In this document: piece by piece, positions 1 to 9,206 of the stretch
Layout: every line of letters starts with the position of its first letter
Numbering within the stretch: position 1 is the first letter of the stretch
Translations under genes and position numbers: made by a program
Origin: Brucella intermedia LMG 3301
Lineage (GTDB): Bacteria; Pseudomonadota; Alphaproteobacteria; Rhizobiales; Rhizobiaceae
Reading direction: 5' to 3'
NCBI RefSeq assembly: GCF_000182645.1
Contig: NZ_ACQA01000001.1
Coordinates: forward strand, 2,298,001-2,362,000
DNA: 64,000 bases
The notes under the pieces: model-generated
Database searches by the model: none
What the model was told of the DNA's origin: nothing
Seen by the model: the letters and a program-made list of their open reading frames with translations, nothing else

Positions 1-803
1 TGCTGTTCCACGATTTCATCCTCGTCGCAAATAAGGGTTCCGGGCGGGTTGATCGGATCACCCATGCCCGGCGCATCTGGGTCCGTAAAGCTCGAGCGCA
101 CGAAAGTGCGCACCTTGTGCACCATGGCGAGTTCGACCGAACGCACCTGCAGAACCTTGGCGCCGAGCGACGCCATTTCCAGCATTTCCTCGAAGGAAAT
201 CTTCGAAAGGCGCTTCGCCTTCGGCTCCAGGCGGGGATCGGTGGTGTAGACGCCGTCCACATCCGTATAGATATCGCAGCGATCAGCCTTCACACCGGCC
301 GCAATGGCGACGGCGGAGGTATCCGAACCGCCGCGTCCAAGCGTCGCCACGCGGTTGTCCGGACCCAGCCCCTGGAAACCGGCGACCACTGCAACCTGCC
401 CCATTTCCATGCGGCGGATGATTTCCGAACCATCGATTTCCTGAATACGGGCCGCGCCATGGGCGTTGTCGGTCTTGATCGGAATCTGCCAGCCCTGCCA
501 CGAACGCGCATCGACGCCGATGGACTGGAGCGCGATCGCCAGAAGACCGCTCGTCACCTGCTCGCCGGAAGCGACGATGGTGTCGTATTCGCGCGCGTCG
601 TAGAAGGGCGAGCTTGCGCCGCAGACCTTCGGCATGTTCTGCACCCAGCCGACCAGCTCGTTGGTCTTGCCGGACATGGCCGAAACGACGACGGCAACCT
701 GATTGCCCGCTTCGACCTCGCGTTTGACGTGGCGCGCCACATTATAGATGCGTTCCAGATCGGCCACCGAAGTGCCGCCGAATTTCATCACGATGCGCGC
801 CAT
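1..803 (-). CDS. lysC: Aspartate kinase (partial, C-terminus beyond window)
   Basis: Phosphorylates aspartate, the first step to lysine, threonine, methionine and diaminopimelate. The N-terminal amino acid kinase domain is visible: KFGGTS at residues 7-12, the nucleotide-site GRGGSDTSA near 157-165 and VDGVYTTDPR at 182-191. The reading frame runs off the left edge after about 267 codons, so the regulatory ACT domains are missing only because of the window boundary. The start is the ATG at 801-803, the first residue of the conserved MARIVMKFGGTS. It is divergent from ubiG. Confidence 0.96.
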   Translation of the reverse strand, partial: MARIVMKFGGTSVADLERIYNVARHVKREVEAGNQVAVVVSAMSGKTNELVGWVQNMPKVCGASSPFYDAREYDTIVASGEQVTSGLLAIALQSIGVDARSWQGWQIPIKTDNAHGAARIQEIDGSEIIRRMEMGQVAVVAGFQGLGPDNRVATLGRGGSDTSAVAIAAGVKADRCDIYTDVDGVYTTDPRLEPKAKRLSKISFEEMLEMASLGAKVLQVRSVELAMVHKVRTFVRSSFTDPDAPGMGDPINPPGTLICDEDEIVEQ

Positions 804-1020
804 TTAAGGATACGTCCCGCTCTTTAGAAAAATTACACTCTCACCTGCCCAAACCTTATATTGTTGCGACAGGCAAACCCGGGGTCACATAGCTAATATG
901 TCGCGCTTCCGCAAGGCCGCGATTCGCATCGGGGCTCCTGAGAGCGAATTTGATTTGTTCCTCGACTTTGGAGTACTACCTTGAAAGCAGACCTGCACGC
1001 TTCCGCCGCTGGAGAATGAA

Positions 1021-1767
1021 ATGACCGAGACCGCCCGCACCACCATCGACGCTTCGGAAATCGAGCATTTTTCACGCATCGCTGCGGAATGGTGGAACCC
1101 GCAGGGCAAGTTCCGCCCCTTGCACAAATTCAATCCGACGCGGCTTGCCTATATCAAGGAAAAAATCTGCGCCAGGTTCAACCGCGACCCCAATGCGCCG
1201 CGTCCCCTGGAAGGCCTGCGCCTCCTCGACATCGGTTGCGGCGGCGGGCTGCTCTGCGAGCCGATGGCGCGGCTTGGCGCAACCGTGATCGGAGCGGACG
1301 CTTCCACGACGAACATCGAGGTGGCGAAAATTCACGCAGCACAAAGCGGGGTCGAGGTGGACTACCGGGCCACGACCGCAGAAGCGCTGGCGGAAGCTGG
1401 TGAAAAATTTGATGTGGTGCTGAATATGGAAGTGGTCGAGCATGTCTCCGATGTCGACCTGTTCATGTCGGCAACAAGCGAAATGGTGAAGCCCGGCGGA
1501 TTGATGTTCGTCGCCACCATCAACCGCACGCTGAAAGCTTACGGCCTTGCCATCATCGGCGCGGAATATGTCCTGCGCTGGCTGCCGCGCGGCACGCACC
1601 AATATGAGAAACTGGTGCGCCCGGAAGAGCTGGAATCCGCACTGGCAAAAGGTGGCCTGCGGCTCATCGACAAGCTTGGCGTAACCTATAATCCGCTTGC
1701 CGACAGCTGGAACCGCTCCCGCGATACCGACGTGAACTATATGGTGCTTGCCGAACGGCCCGCCTGA
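1021..1767 (+). CDS. ubiG: Ubiquinone biosynthesis O-methyltransferase UbiG
   Basis: SAM-dependent O-methyltransferase that carries out both O-methylation steps of ubiquinone synthesis. The 248-residue length is normal. The N-terminal [17 protein letters not shown] block is diagnostic of UbiG, and SAM motif I DIGCGGG lies at residues 70-76. The start has GGAGAATGAA just upstream. It is divergent from lysC across 217 bp, an arrangement I know from rhizobia, and its 3' end converges on the EamA gene 12 bp away. Confidence 0.95.
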   Translation: MTETARTTIDASEIEHFSRIAAEWWNPQGKFRPLHKFNPTRLAYIKEKICARFNRDPNAPRPLEGLRLLDIGCGGGLLCEPMARLGATVIGADASTTNIEVAKIHAAQSGVEVDYRATTAEALAEAGEKFDVVLNMEVVEHVSDVDLFMSATSEMVKPGGLMFVATINRTLKAYGLAIIGAEYVLRWLPRGTHQYEKLVRPEELESALAKGGLRLIDKLGVTYNPLADSWNRSRDTDVNYMVLAERPA

Positions 1768-1779
1768 TCTGTCCTGCTC

Positions 1780-2661
1780 TCAGCCTTTTTGCGCGCGCGT
1801 TGTCATAGCAACGCCAGCGCAAATGACCAGCGCACCGATCCAGGTCAGCGGCGGATAATGTTCGCCGAGGAACAGTGTTCCCGAAATAAGCCCCAGCGCC
1901 GCCGCGACATAGCCGATCTGGCTGAGATAAACCGGGCCGCCGACCGCCTGCAGGCGGAAGAACAGGGCGAACATGCCCGCGGATGCAATCGACTGGACAA
2001 GGGCAGCCCATGGCGCGAGCGCCAGGGTTTCAATCGGAAACTGGCCGGTGAGCATGAATATTCCGGCAAACAGCATCAGCGCAGACGCCAGATGGCTTCC
2101 GGCAGCAAGCTCGGTCGGATCGGAGCTCTTTGGCCAGTCGAGCGTGCGGTAGACATTGCCGATGGCCAGAAAGACCGGAATGAGCAATGCCGCGGCGATC
2201 CACAGAGGGTCGGCGGGCTTTCCCACTTCGCCGCGCGTCATCGCCACCATCACCGCGCCGACAAAGCCCAGGGCTATGCCGCCGATCCCGAGCGCATTGG
2301 GACGCCGCAGTCCGAATCCCATCGACAGGACGAGCGTGATCACCGGCGACAGCGTGTACATGATGCCGGTAAAACCGGCGCCAAGGCGCGGAATGGCGGA
2401 AAGAATGAGGAGATTGGGCACGGCATAGGAGACGAAGGCGGTGCAGATATAATAACGCAACCGACCGCCCGAAAAGCCGATCTTCTTACCTTGCAGGCGA
2501 AGAACCGCGAAAAGAATGATCCCGGCACTCGCCGAAAACAGAAAGGTCCAGATGGCAGGCGGAATACCCGCCTGCGCGGCAATCTTGCCGAGCGGCAGGA
2601 TGAGCCCCAGCAAGGTGCCGGTTGCGATCAGCAAAAAAGGCGCAGAATCCGTCAGTTTCAT
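1780..2661 (-). CDS. EamA/DMT-family transporter
   Basis: Predicted inner-membrane drug/metabolite transporter of 293 residues. The sequence is strongly hydrophobic, with about ten membrane segments and two EamA repeats; the second ends in a glycine-rich SLILWGALVICAG-type helix region. The substrate cannot be told from sequence. It is the last gene of a reverse-strand run comF-grxC-amidase-DUF1178-EamA, starting 23 bp after the DUF1178 stop. Two further EamA proteins occur in the window (30869 and 62843), and they are not close copies. Confidence 0.88.
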   Translation of the reverse strand: MKLTDSAPFLLIATGTLLGLILPLGKIAAQAGIPPAIWTFLFSASAGIILFAVLRLQGKKIGFSGGRLRYYICTAFVSYAVPNLLILSAIPRLGAGFTGIMYTLSPVITLVLSMGFGLRRPNALGIGGIALGFVGAVMVAMTRGEVGKPADPLWIAAALLIPVFLAIGNVYRTLDWPKSSDPTELAAGSHLASALMLFAGIFMLTGQFPIETLALAPWAALVQSIASAGMFALFFRLQAVGGPVYLSQIGYVAAALGLISGTLFLGEHYPPLTWIGALVICAGVAMTTRAQKG

Positions 2662-2684
2662 GCGCCCTGTCTCCTGCGCGGCAA

Positions 2685-3110
2685 TCAGTTCTTGTCTTCT
2701 GGAAATACCGGCAGCGGCAGAACGTCGACACCGTCTTCGAGCAAGGAATGCACATCTTCGCGCGAGGCTTCACCGTAGATGCCACGTGTTTCGGCTTCGC
2801 CGAAATGAATCTTCCGGGCTTCCTCGGCGAATTTGTCGCCGACATAATCCGCGTTCTCGCGAACCTTGCGGCTCAATTCCCGCATCTCGTCCAGTATCTG
2901 TTTCTGCGTGTCGCCGAGCGCCATGGCAATCTTCTCCTTGCCACGGCTTGTCGAAACGGCCGGCGCCATCAGCGATTTCTGGACAACTTGCGAATTGCAT
3001 ACCGGGCACGCGACCAGCTTCATTCCCGACTGGCGGTCGAAATCGGCATTGTCGCGAAACCAGCCTTCGAATTCATGGCCCTGATCGCAATGAAGCGAAA
3101 AGCGGATCAT
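2685..3110 (-). CDS. DUF1178 family protein
   Basis: Small protein of unknown function, 141 residues. It opens with MIRFSLHCDQGHEFEGWFRD and has a CPVC pair near residue 38, so a CxxC zinc-ribbon-like N-terminus is plausible (C8 with the CPVC pair). I chose the ATG at 3108-3110 because the family begins at MIRF; the longer open frame would run into the preceding gene. It is 5 bp downstream of the amidase stop, so the two are almost certainly co-transcribed. Confidence 0.87.
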   Translation of the reverse strand: MIRFSLHCDQGHEFEGWFRDNADFDRQSGMKLVACPVCNSQVVQKSLMAPAVSTSRGKEKIAMALGDTQKQILDEMRELSRKVRENADYVGDKFAEEARKIHFGEAETRGIYGEASREDVHSLLEDGVDVLPLPVFPEDKN

Positions 3111-3115
3111 GGAAT

Positions 3116-3970
3116 TTATGCGTCCTCTTTCTGTTGGGCGGAGCAAGTCCGTATATCGAACTCCCGCGCATTCTTCAGGTTCGGTATCTTGGCGCGTGCG
3201 GCTGCGCTTTCCGCCACGTCGATGTCGGCCAGGATGACACCCGGCTCATCGTGATCGGCTTCGGCGAGAACCTTGCCCCATGGCGAGACGATGATCGAAT
3301 GGCCATAGGTTTCGCGCCCGTCCTCATGCAGGCCACCTTGCGCGGCCGAGATCAGGAATGCACCATTCTCGATGGCGCGCGCACGCTGCAAAACGTGCCA
3401 GTGCGCCTCACCGGTCTGCTTCGTAAAGGCCGCGGGGCCGGTAATCACATTGGCACCGGCAAGCGCCTGCGCGCGGAACAATTGCGGAAAACGGATATCG
3501 TAGCAGATCGCCATGCCGAGATTGGCAAAAGGCAGTTCGGCAATAATGGTTTCCCTGCCCGGCTCGTAGGTCGCTGATTCGCGCCAGCTTTCACCATTGT
3601 CCAGATCGACGTCGAACATATGGATCTTGTCATAGGTCGCGAGTTTCTCGCCAGAAGGCGTGAAAATTCCGGCGCGATTGGCGATCTTGCCGTCACCCGT
3701 ATCGATGGCGGTTGAACCGATATGCAGGAAGATGCCGTGTTTCGCCGCCAATGCAGAAGCAGCCTTGAAAACCAGATCATTGGCTTCGTCACGCAGGCTG
3801 GCCTTGAAGGCGACCCGATCGCGCATCATCGCGCCGGTCATCTCCGGCGACTGCACATAAGCCGCGCCCTTCGACGCCGCCTCGGCGACGAATTTCTCCA
3901 GGGTCTCGACGTTGCGGACGACGTCGGTACCCGATCGCATCTGTATTGCGGCAGCGCGGAACGTGCTCAT
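3116..3970 (-). CDS. Carbon-nitrogen hydrolase (Nit1/Nit2-type amidase)
   Basis: Nitrilase-superfamily amidase of 284 residues. The Glu-Lys-Cys triad is visible: E43 in SPEMTGA, K115 in YDKIHMFD and C156 in GMAICYDIRFP. The closest family members are Nit1/Nit2-like enzymes, which deaminate glutathione or hydrolyse omega-amides; which of these applies here is not decided by sequence. Its position beside glutaredoxin fits glutathione repair. The start follows a GGGAGAAACCG ribosome site and lies 18 bp downstream of grxC. Confidence 0.92.
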   Translation of the reverse strand: MSTFRAAAIQMRSGTDVVRNVETLEKFVAEAASKGAAYVQSPEMTGAMMRDRVAFKASLRDEANDLVFKAASALAAKHGIFLHIGSTAIDTGDGKIANRAGIFTPSGEKLATYDKIHMFDVDLDNGESWRESATYEPGRETIIAELPFANLGMAICYDIRFPQLFRAQALAGANVITGPAAFTKQTGEAHWHVLQRARAIENGAFLISAAQGGLHEDGRETYGHSIIVSPWGKVLAEADHDEPGVILADIDVAESAAARAKIPNLKNAREFDIRTCSAQQKEDA

Positions 3971-3988
3971 CGGTTTCTCCCAATAACC

Positions 3989-4255
3989 TCAGTTCAATTG
4001 GCCAGTCTCGAGCAGGCCGTCGAGTTTTCCCTGATCTTCCAGCGCATGAAGATCGTCGCAGCCACCGACGTGAAACGAACCGACGAAAATCTGGGGGAAC
4101 GTATTGCGCCCGGAACGCGCCTGCATTTCCGCGCGTAATTCCGGCGTTGCTCCCGCATTGATTTCATTGAATTCCACGCCCTTGCGGGTCAGCAATTCCT
4201 TGGCCATGGTGCAATATGGGCAACCGGGGCGCGTGTAGATGGTGACGTCAACCAT
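3989..4255 (-). CDS. grxC: Glutaredoxin 3
   Basis: Glutathione-dependent disulfide reductase, 88 residues, cytosolic. It has the dithiol active site CPYC at residues 12-15 after the canonical VTIYTRPG strand, then the TVP-like segment NTFPQIFVG and the GGCDDLHAL glutathione-binding helix. I used the ATG at 4253-4255 (MVDVTIYT). An upstream in-frame ATG at 4265-4267 would add only MEFF. It is second in the comF-led reverse operon. Confidence 0.95.
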   Translation of the reverse strand: MVDVTIYTRPGCPYCTMAKELLTRKGVEFNEINAGATPELRAEMQARSGRNTFPQIFVGSFHVGGCDDLHALEDQGKLDGLLETGQLN

Positions 4256-4346
4256 GAAAAACTCCATTCTTTGCCCACTATATAAGCGGCAACGGTGCCC
4301 ACTGGAAGCCCCGAAGCTTTTCACGAGCCAGTGTTGAGTGGTGAGC

Positions 4347-5135
4347 CTAATCCGGCAGAACGCGGCTGAACGTCAGCACGTCCACGCTTCTTGCGCCGCC
4401 ACGCAGCAAGGCGCGCGTCACCGCCTTCACCGTCGCGCCAGTGGTGTAGACGTCATCGATCAGCAGGACCCGGCGCCCGCGAATATGAATCTCATGTTCC
4501 TGCGGCACGCGAAACGCGCCGTCCACATTGCGCTTTCGTTCCTTGATGCCGAGGCCGATCTGCTGTTCCGTCCTACGTACCCGCTTGATGCCTTGCGGTG
4601 CAAAGGGTTTCATCTCCAGTTTTGCCAGGGCACGGGCAAGCTCCGCCGACTGGTTGAAACGCCGCTGCCAGAACCGCCAGCGATGCAGGGGCACAGGCAG
4701 GATCACATCACATTCGTCCAGCAATTCGCGGCCCGCGCGCTGCATCCAGCGCGCCATCCACGGGGCCAGATCGGTCCGGTCATGAAACTTCAGCGAGACC
4801 GCCATGCGTTGTGCCGCTCCCCGATGCAGAACCGCGGAGCGGAGCCGCCGGAAAGGCGGCGGGTCGGCAATCGCCTCCGCACTCATGAAATTCTCGCCGA
4901 AATCGTGGCTGAATGGTATGCCGAGGACGGGACAATAGGGCCTTTCGATAAACCGCAGTTCCGGCCAGCATTTCGGACACAATGTCCCCGGTTCGGACAC
5001 ATGCATCCGGCAGCCGATGCATGTCGGCGGGAACAGCGTATCCGCCGATGATCGGACAGCCCTGCCGACAAGCTGCCGAAGCCCTTGGCCAGCGCTGCGC
5101 AAAAAGGTTTGATGCGTTCTGTCGTCATCCGCCAT
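4347..5135 (-). CDS. ComF family protein (double zinc ribbon phosphoribosyltransferase)
   Basis: ComF-type phosphoribosyltransferase homologue of 262 residues. The N-terminal zinc-ribbon cysteines C39, C42, C53 and C56 (CIGC and CPKC) are followed by a C-terminal PRPP-binding loop VLLIDDVYTTGAT. ComF proteins act in DNA uptake in competent bacteria, but the role in alphaproteobacteria is unclear. The frame is open much further upstream, yet that stretch is arginine/serine-rich shadow of the opposite gene, so I start at ATG 5133-5135. It is divergent from the methyltransferase at 5212. Confidence 0.9.
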   Translation of the reverse strand: MADDDRTHQTFLRSAGQGLRQLVGRAVRSSADTLFPPTCIGCRMHVSEPGTLCPKCWPELRFIERPYCPVLGIPFSHDFGENFMSAEAIADPPPFRRLRSAVLHRGAAQRMAVSLKFHDRTDLAPWMARWMQRAGRELLDECDVILPVPLHRWRFWQRRFNQSAELARALAKLEMKPFAPQGIKRVRRTEQQIGLGIKERKRNVDGAFRVPQEHEIHIRGRRVLLIDDVYTTGATVKAVTRALLRGGARSVDVLTFSRVLPD

Positions 5136-5211
5136 TGCATTCGCCCCCGTTCGAATGCATCTATCCCGCAACGATTGTACTGAACCTTGCTCGAAAGAGA
5201 AGACGGAATCC

Positions 5212-6105
5212 ATGCCTGCGCCGACCGATGATAGCGCGATCTTCGATCGCGACCTCCTGCTCTCGTTTCGCCGCCGCGCCTTTGCGCGCGCCGAACCCGG
5301 CGCGGATTTCCTGTTGCAGCGCATCGCCGACGATCTCGCCGACCGCCTCGACGCTGTAGAGCGCCGTTTCCCCGTAGCCGTCGATCTCGCTGGCCATACC
5401 GGCGCGGCGGCGGCGGCCATTGCCCGGTCCGGCAAGGCCGACCTGATTGTCCGCATCGAACGCGACAGGGATTTTTTGCAAGGCCCATTCCCGGCTATTG
5501 TCGGTGATGAGGAAATACTTCCGCTGAAACCCGCGAGCGCCGATCTTGTCGTCTCGCTGATGGCCCTGCACGCGACGAACGATACGCCGGGTGCCATGGT
5601 GCAGGTTGCCCGCGCCCTGAAACCGGATGGGCTTTTTCTGGCTGCTTTGAGTGGCAGCGGAACGCTTGGAGAACTCCGCGAAAGTCTTCTTCAGGCCGAA
5701 ATCGAACTCACCGGCGGTGCTTCACCGCGCATTTTCCCGTTCCCGGACGTACGCGATGTGGGCGGCCTTCTGCAACGCGCGGGCTTCGCCCTGCCCGTAA
5801 CGGATGTCGACAACATCACCGTGCGCTATGATTCGCTGTTCAACCTGATGGCCGACCTGCGCGCCATGGGCATGCAGAACATCCTGCGCGACCGTTCCAG
5901 AAAGCCGGTATCGAAACGCTTGTTTCTGCGCGCCGCCGAAATCTATGCCGAACGGTTCTCCGACCCGGACGGGCGCATTCGCGCCACCTTCTCCATCATC
6001 TGGCTGTCGGGCTGGGCGCCGCATGAATCGCAGCAGAAACCGTTGAAGCCGGGCTCCGCAAAAGCATCGCTGGCGGAAGCGCTCAAAAAGGCAGAAGAAA
6101 ACTGA
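5212..6105 (+). CDS. NDUFAF5-like SAM-dependent methyltransferase/hydroxylase
   Basis: Class I SAM-fold protein of 297 residues. The N-terminal IFDRDLLLSFRRRAFARA motif and the domain order match the family that includes human NDUFAF5 (C20orf7). That protein hydroxylates an arginine in the complex I subunit NDUFS7 during assembly. A similar assembly role for this bacterial member is inference. SAM motif I is degenerate (VDLAGHTGAAAAA). I start at MPAPTDD rather than the upstream TTG/ATG because conservation begins there. Confidence 0.85.
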   Translation: MPAPTDDSAIFDRDLLLSFRRRAFARAEPGADFLLQRIADDLADRLDAVERRFPVAVDLAGHTGAAAAAIARSGKADLIVRIERDRDFLQGPFPAIVGDEEILPLKPASADLVVSLMALHATNDTPGAMVQVARALKPDGLFLAALSGSGTLGELRESLLQAEIELTGGASPRIFPFPDVRDVGGLLQRAGFALPVTDVDNITVRYDSLFNLMADLRAMGMQNILRDRSRKPVSKRLFLRAAEIYAERFSDPDGRIRATFSIIWLSGWAPHESQQKPLKPGSAKASLAEALKKAEEN

Positions 6106-6456
6106 TCAGCAATCGCCGCGGTGGCTGCCATCGGCCTCGATGATGCAGACGGAGTCGGGGCTTGGCTGAAGCACGCTCTTGCGCACCGTATAGGTCTGGC
6201 CTGGTGTGTGGGGCTGGGCGCTGGCGTCACGCTTGACCGAACCGGTCATGGTGCGGTCGATCCCGGCAGGCAGCACCGATTGAGCCGCGATCTTGTTTGC
6301 CTGATCGTTGAGGATCGGCACGATGATCAACGCCAGGGCGACAACGGCAGAGCCGAACAGCAGCACAACGCGCAGGATTCCACGACCAGCCTTGGTTAGC
6401 GGCTTGGCGGTATATTCGTTGTGATCGGCGCTAAAATAATTGTTGTCGAAACTCAT
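6106..6456 (-). CDS. Conserved small membrane-anchored protein
   Basis: Uncharacterised protein of 116 residues. It has a cytoplasmic N-terminus rich in N, Y and K, one membrane helix (ILRVVLLFGSAVVALALII, about residues 27-45) and a C-terminal extracytoplasmic tail with two cysteines (CIIEADGSHRGDC) that could form a disulfide. No enzyme motif is visible. It ends exactly where the NDUFAF5-like gene ends, tail to tail with no overlap. I do not recognise a family name. Confidence 0.75.
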   Translation of the reverse strand: MSFDNNYFSADHNEYTAKPLTKAGRGILRVVLLFGSAVVALALIIVPILNDQANKIAAQSVLPAGIDRTMTGSVKRDASAQPHTPGQTYTVRKSVLQPSPDSVCIIEADGSHRGDC

Positions 6457-6579
6457 GCTTCAAGACTCCGGGGCAGCTCGTAAACGAGAATGCCTCAACG
6501 GAGTGAATCATAGATTAACCGGCCAGCGGAATCGTAAGACGTTGCCAACCTTTTTCCACAGCTGGCGCAAGCAGTTGGC

Positions 6580-6996
6580 TTAGAGCAGATCAAGCAGGAA
6601 AGGGATCAGCGGTTCATCGGCCGGCGGCATCGGATAGTCGCGCATATCCTTCGGGCGAACCCATTTCAGCGCCTGCCCCTCGAGCCCCCGCGCAATGCCT
6701 TCATAACGGCGGCAGACATAGAGCGGCATGAGCAGGTGGAAGTCATCATAGGTATGGCTGGCGAATGTCAGCGGCGCAAGGCAGGCCACTTTCGTGGTGA
6801 TACCGATTTCTTCCTGCAATTCGCGGATTAACGTTTCTTCGGGCGTCTCGCCCGGCTCCACCTTGCCGCCGGGAAACTCCCACAGCCCGGCAAGCTGCTT
6901 GCCTTCCGGGCGTTGCGTCAGCAGAACCCGGCCATCCGAATCCACTAGCGCGCAAGCCGCCACCAGAAGAATGCGGCGTCCCTTCACCTCGGTCAT
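6580..6996 (-). CDS. mutT: NUDIX hydrolase, MutT/8-oxo-dGTP diphosphatase type
   Basis: Hydrolyses oxidised nucleotides such as 8-oxo-dGTP to prevent A-to-C transversions; this role is inferred from family. The protein has 138 residues with an intact Nudix box starting GGKVEPGETPEETLIREL and ending QEEIGI (residues 43-66), preceded by the MutT-type GLWEFPGG. The start ATG overlaps the stop of the upstream acetyltransferase by 4 bp (ATGA), which points to translational coupling in an argJ-GNAT-mutT operon. Confidence 0.93.
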   Translation of the reverse strand: MTEVKGRRILLVAACALVDSDGRVLLTQRPEGKQLAGLWEFPGGKVEPGETPEETLIRELQEEIGITTKVACLAPLTFASHTYDDFHLLMPLYVCRRYEGIARGLEGQALKWVRPKDMRDYPMPPADEPLIPFLLDLL

Positions 6997-7763
6997 TTCT
7001 CGTTGCTCTCCCGATAGGCATAGCGATAGGCTTCCTGAAAGCCGAAGCTTTCGTAAAGTGCAAGCCCGGCCACATTGTCCGCCTCGATTTGCAGCCATGC
7101 GGTCTTCGCGCCAAGCTTTGCCGCCCATTTGAGCGCCGAACCGACAATCGCATGCCCGTGACCCTTGCGCCTTGCATCACGCAACGTTCCGACATCGAAC
7201 AGGCCCGCCATCACGCCGTCCTGCACGCAAAGCAGGTTGGAGACGGCACGGCCCCCTTCCTCCAGCACGAACATGCCCTTGTTCGGACGAACATTGTTGA
7301 GAAGCTCGGAGAAGCCGGGGCGCATGTCGTCCGGCCTTTCATGGATGGACAGCGAAGCGTCCACGAAACGACCGACATCCTTCAGGGGTATCTGGTCAAT
7401 CGCGCCCGACAGATCGAGTTCCTCGAGGTTTGCGGTCATCACGATGGTTTCGTCCCGCCGCTTCCAGCCGAGCCCCTCGAGATAATCCTCCAGCTCGCGC
7501 GGCGCGAGCGGGGAAAGCCGGAAGCAGGGAATGCGGCCATAGGCGCGGAAACGCTGCGCGGCCAGTTCAACGCGTGTGGGAATGTCGCGCGTGTCGCCGG
7601 GATCGAGCGGATTGATCGAGTTGAGACGCCGGGAAGGATGCGCTGCCGTCATGCGTATTGCCCATGTGCCGTCATAGTGGACAGACGTGGCAGGCCAGGC
7701 GCGGAAGCCGACGGCTTCAAGCTGGCGGACGATGGCGAGGCTTGGGGTGCCGGGTTTTTCCAT
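6993..7763 (-). CDS. GNAT family N-acetyltransferase
   Basis: Acetyl-CoA-dependent acyltransferase of 256 residues. The GNAT fold is in the C-terminal half: motif A reads RDARRKGHGHAIVGSAL, followed by the KTAWLQIEADNVAGLALYESFGF block. The N-terminal half is a degenerate second GNAT-like region. Substrate is unknown. I start at ATG 7761-7763, but an in-frame TTG at 7773-7775 overlaps the argJ stop as TTGA and could be used. It sits between argJ and mutT in a tightly coupled operon. Confidence 0.88.
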   Translation of the reverse strand: MEKPGTPSLAIVRQLEAVGFRAWPATSVHYDGTWAIRMTAAHPSRRLNSINPLDPGDTRDIPTRVELAAQRFRAYGRIPCFRLSPLAPRELEDYLEGLGWKRRDETIVMTANLEELDLSGAIDQIPLKDVGRFVDASLSIHERPDDMRPGFSELLNNVRPNKGMFVLEEGGRAVSNLLCVQDGVMAGLFDVGTLRDARRKGHGHAIVGSALKWAAKLGAKTAWLQIEADNVAGLALYESFGFQEAYRYAYRESNEK

Positions 7764-7771
7764 CACTTCGA

Positions 7772-9013
7772 TCAACTTCTGTAATCGCCGTTGATGGCAA
7801 CATATTCCTTGGTGAGGTCGCAGGTCCAGACGGTTGCCTTGCCCTTGCCCATCCCCAGATCGACGCGAATACGAATATCCTCGCCCTGCATATAGGCGGA
7901 CGTCGCGGCTTCCGAATAGGCCGGATCGCGCTCGCCCTGATGCGCAACGCGAATATCGCCGAACCAGATGGCAAGCCGGTCGCGGTCAGCCGGTTCGCCA
8001 GCCTTGCCGACGGCCATGACCACGCGGCCCCAATTTGCGTCTTCGCCAGCGACAGCCGTCTTGACCAGCGGTGAATTGGCGATGGAAAGTGCAATCTTCT
8101 TGGCGGAGGCTCCAGACTTTGCGCCTGTCACTTCCACTTCCACCATCTTGCGGGCGCCCTCACCGTCGCGCACGACCTGCAGCGCCAGAGACTTCAGAAG
8201 ACGGCCAAGCGCCTTCTTGAATTCACCCAGCCGCTTGTCGGCGGGGTCGGTAATCTCCGGCGCACCGCGTTCCGCCGCCGTGCCGGTGGCGAACAGCATC
8301 AAGGTGTCCGACGTGGATGTGTCGCTATCCACCGTCACCGCATTGAAGGTGGAGCCAACGCCCTTCGACAGAAGGCTTTGCAGCACATGCGCCTTGATCG
8401 GCGCATCGGTGACGACAAAGGAAAGCATCGTCGCCATATCCGGCGCGATCATGCCTGCGCCCTTGGCGATACCGTTGATCGTGACCGGCACCTGACCGAG
8501 CAGCACCGTTTCGGTGGCAACTTTCGGATAGGTATCGGTGGTCATGATCGCCTTGGCGGCTTCCGTCCAGAAATCCTCGACCGCGTCCCTGTTCATGTCG
8601 CCAAGCAGATGGGAGAACTTGCCGGCATCGAGCGGTTCGCCGATCACGCCGGTCGAAGCGAGAAAGACATCCGTCGTGGCGCAGCCGACAGCCTTGGCGG
8701 CGGCTTCGGCGGTTGCTTCCGTCGCCGCGCGACCCTTGATCCCGGTAAAGGCATTGGCGTTGCCGGAATTGACGACAACCGCACGGGCCTTCCCGTGCAC
8801 GAGGTTGCGGCGGCAAAAATCGACAGGCGCCGACGGGCAGAGCGAACGGGTAAATACGCCAGCGGCTTCCGCCGGTCGGTCGAAGACCATCAGCATCACA
8901 TCCGTTCGGCCCTTATACTTGATCCCGGCAGCAGCGGTGGCGATGCGCACGCCATGGACAACCGGCATTGTAGGATAGTGTTTTGGTGCGAGCGGAGAAA
9001 CTGACGCGGACAT
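7772..9013 (-). CDS. argJ: Bifunctional ornithine acetyltransferase/N-acetylglutamate synthase
   Basis: Transfers the acetyl group from N-acetylornithine to glutamate and may also acetylate glutamate with acetyl-CoA, in the cyclic arginine pathway. It has 413 residues. The autocleavage motif ATML (in [17 protein letters not shown]) supplies the N-terminal nucleophile threonine of the beta chain. The C-terminus GDYRS is followed by TGA that overlaps the next frame. The start [14 protein letters not shown] is preceded by a plausible GAGG ribosome site (CATTGAGGCACAT). Confidence 0.96.
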   Translation of the reverse strand: MSASVSPLAPKHYPTMPVVHGVRIATAAAGIKYKGRTDVMLMVFDRPAEAAGVFTRSLCPSAPVDFCRRNLVHGKARAVVVNSGNANAFTGIKGRAATEATAEAAAKAVGCATTDVFLASTGVIGEPLDAGKFSHLLGDMNRDAVEDFWTEAAKAIMTTDTYPKVATETVLLGQVPVTINGIAKGAGMIAPDMATMLSFVVTDAPIKAHVLQSLLSKGVGSTFNAVTVDSDTSTSDTLMLFATGTAAERGAPEITDPADKRLGEFKKALGRLLKSLALQVVRDGEGARKMVEVEVTGAKSGASAKKIALSIANSPLVKTAVAGEDANWGRVVMAVGKAGEPADRDRLAIWFGDIRVAHQGERDPAYSEAATSAYMQGEDIRIRVDLGMGKGKATVWTCDLTKEYVAINGDYRS

Positions 9014-9164
9014 ATGTGCCTCAATGGGATGCGGTTTCGTAGAAAACCCGGAAATCGCAATGCCATCAAATGGCTATTACGTGTTTTCGGATTCAAAAGC
9101 CTGACGCGCGCATTGGAAAGGTTTGCGATCTAAAATCAAGCGGGAAACGCAGGATCGAAATAAA

Positions 9165-9190
9165 AAACGCCCCGGCAAGCCGGGGCGTTG
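9165..9190 (-). terminator. Rho-independent terminator of the parvulin gene
   Basis: A perfect 10-bp stem (AACGCCCCGG / CCGGGGCGTT) with a 4-base CAAG loop is followed on the reverse strand by a T run. It lies 17 bp past the stop of the parvulin gene at 9207 and so ends that transcript before argJ. Confidence 0.9.
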
Positions 9191-9206
9191 ATGCTTGAAG
9201 CGGGAT

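Noticed and set aside
1789..2778. 329-codon forward frame opposite the EamA gene
   Set aside because: Hydrophilic, Arg/Gln-rich antisense of a membrane protein, which is the typical shadow pattern.
5136..5597. Upstream extension of ComF by 154 codons
   Set aside because: The extension is Ser/Arg/Ala-rich shadow of the methyltransferase on the other strand; the ComF zinc ribbon begins after 5135.
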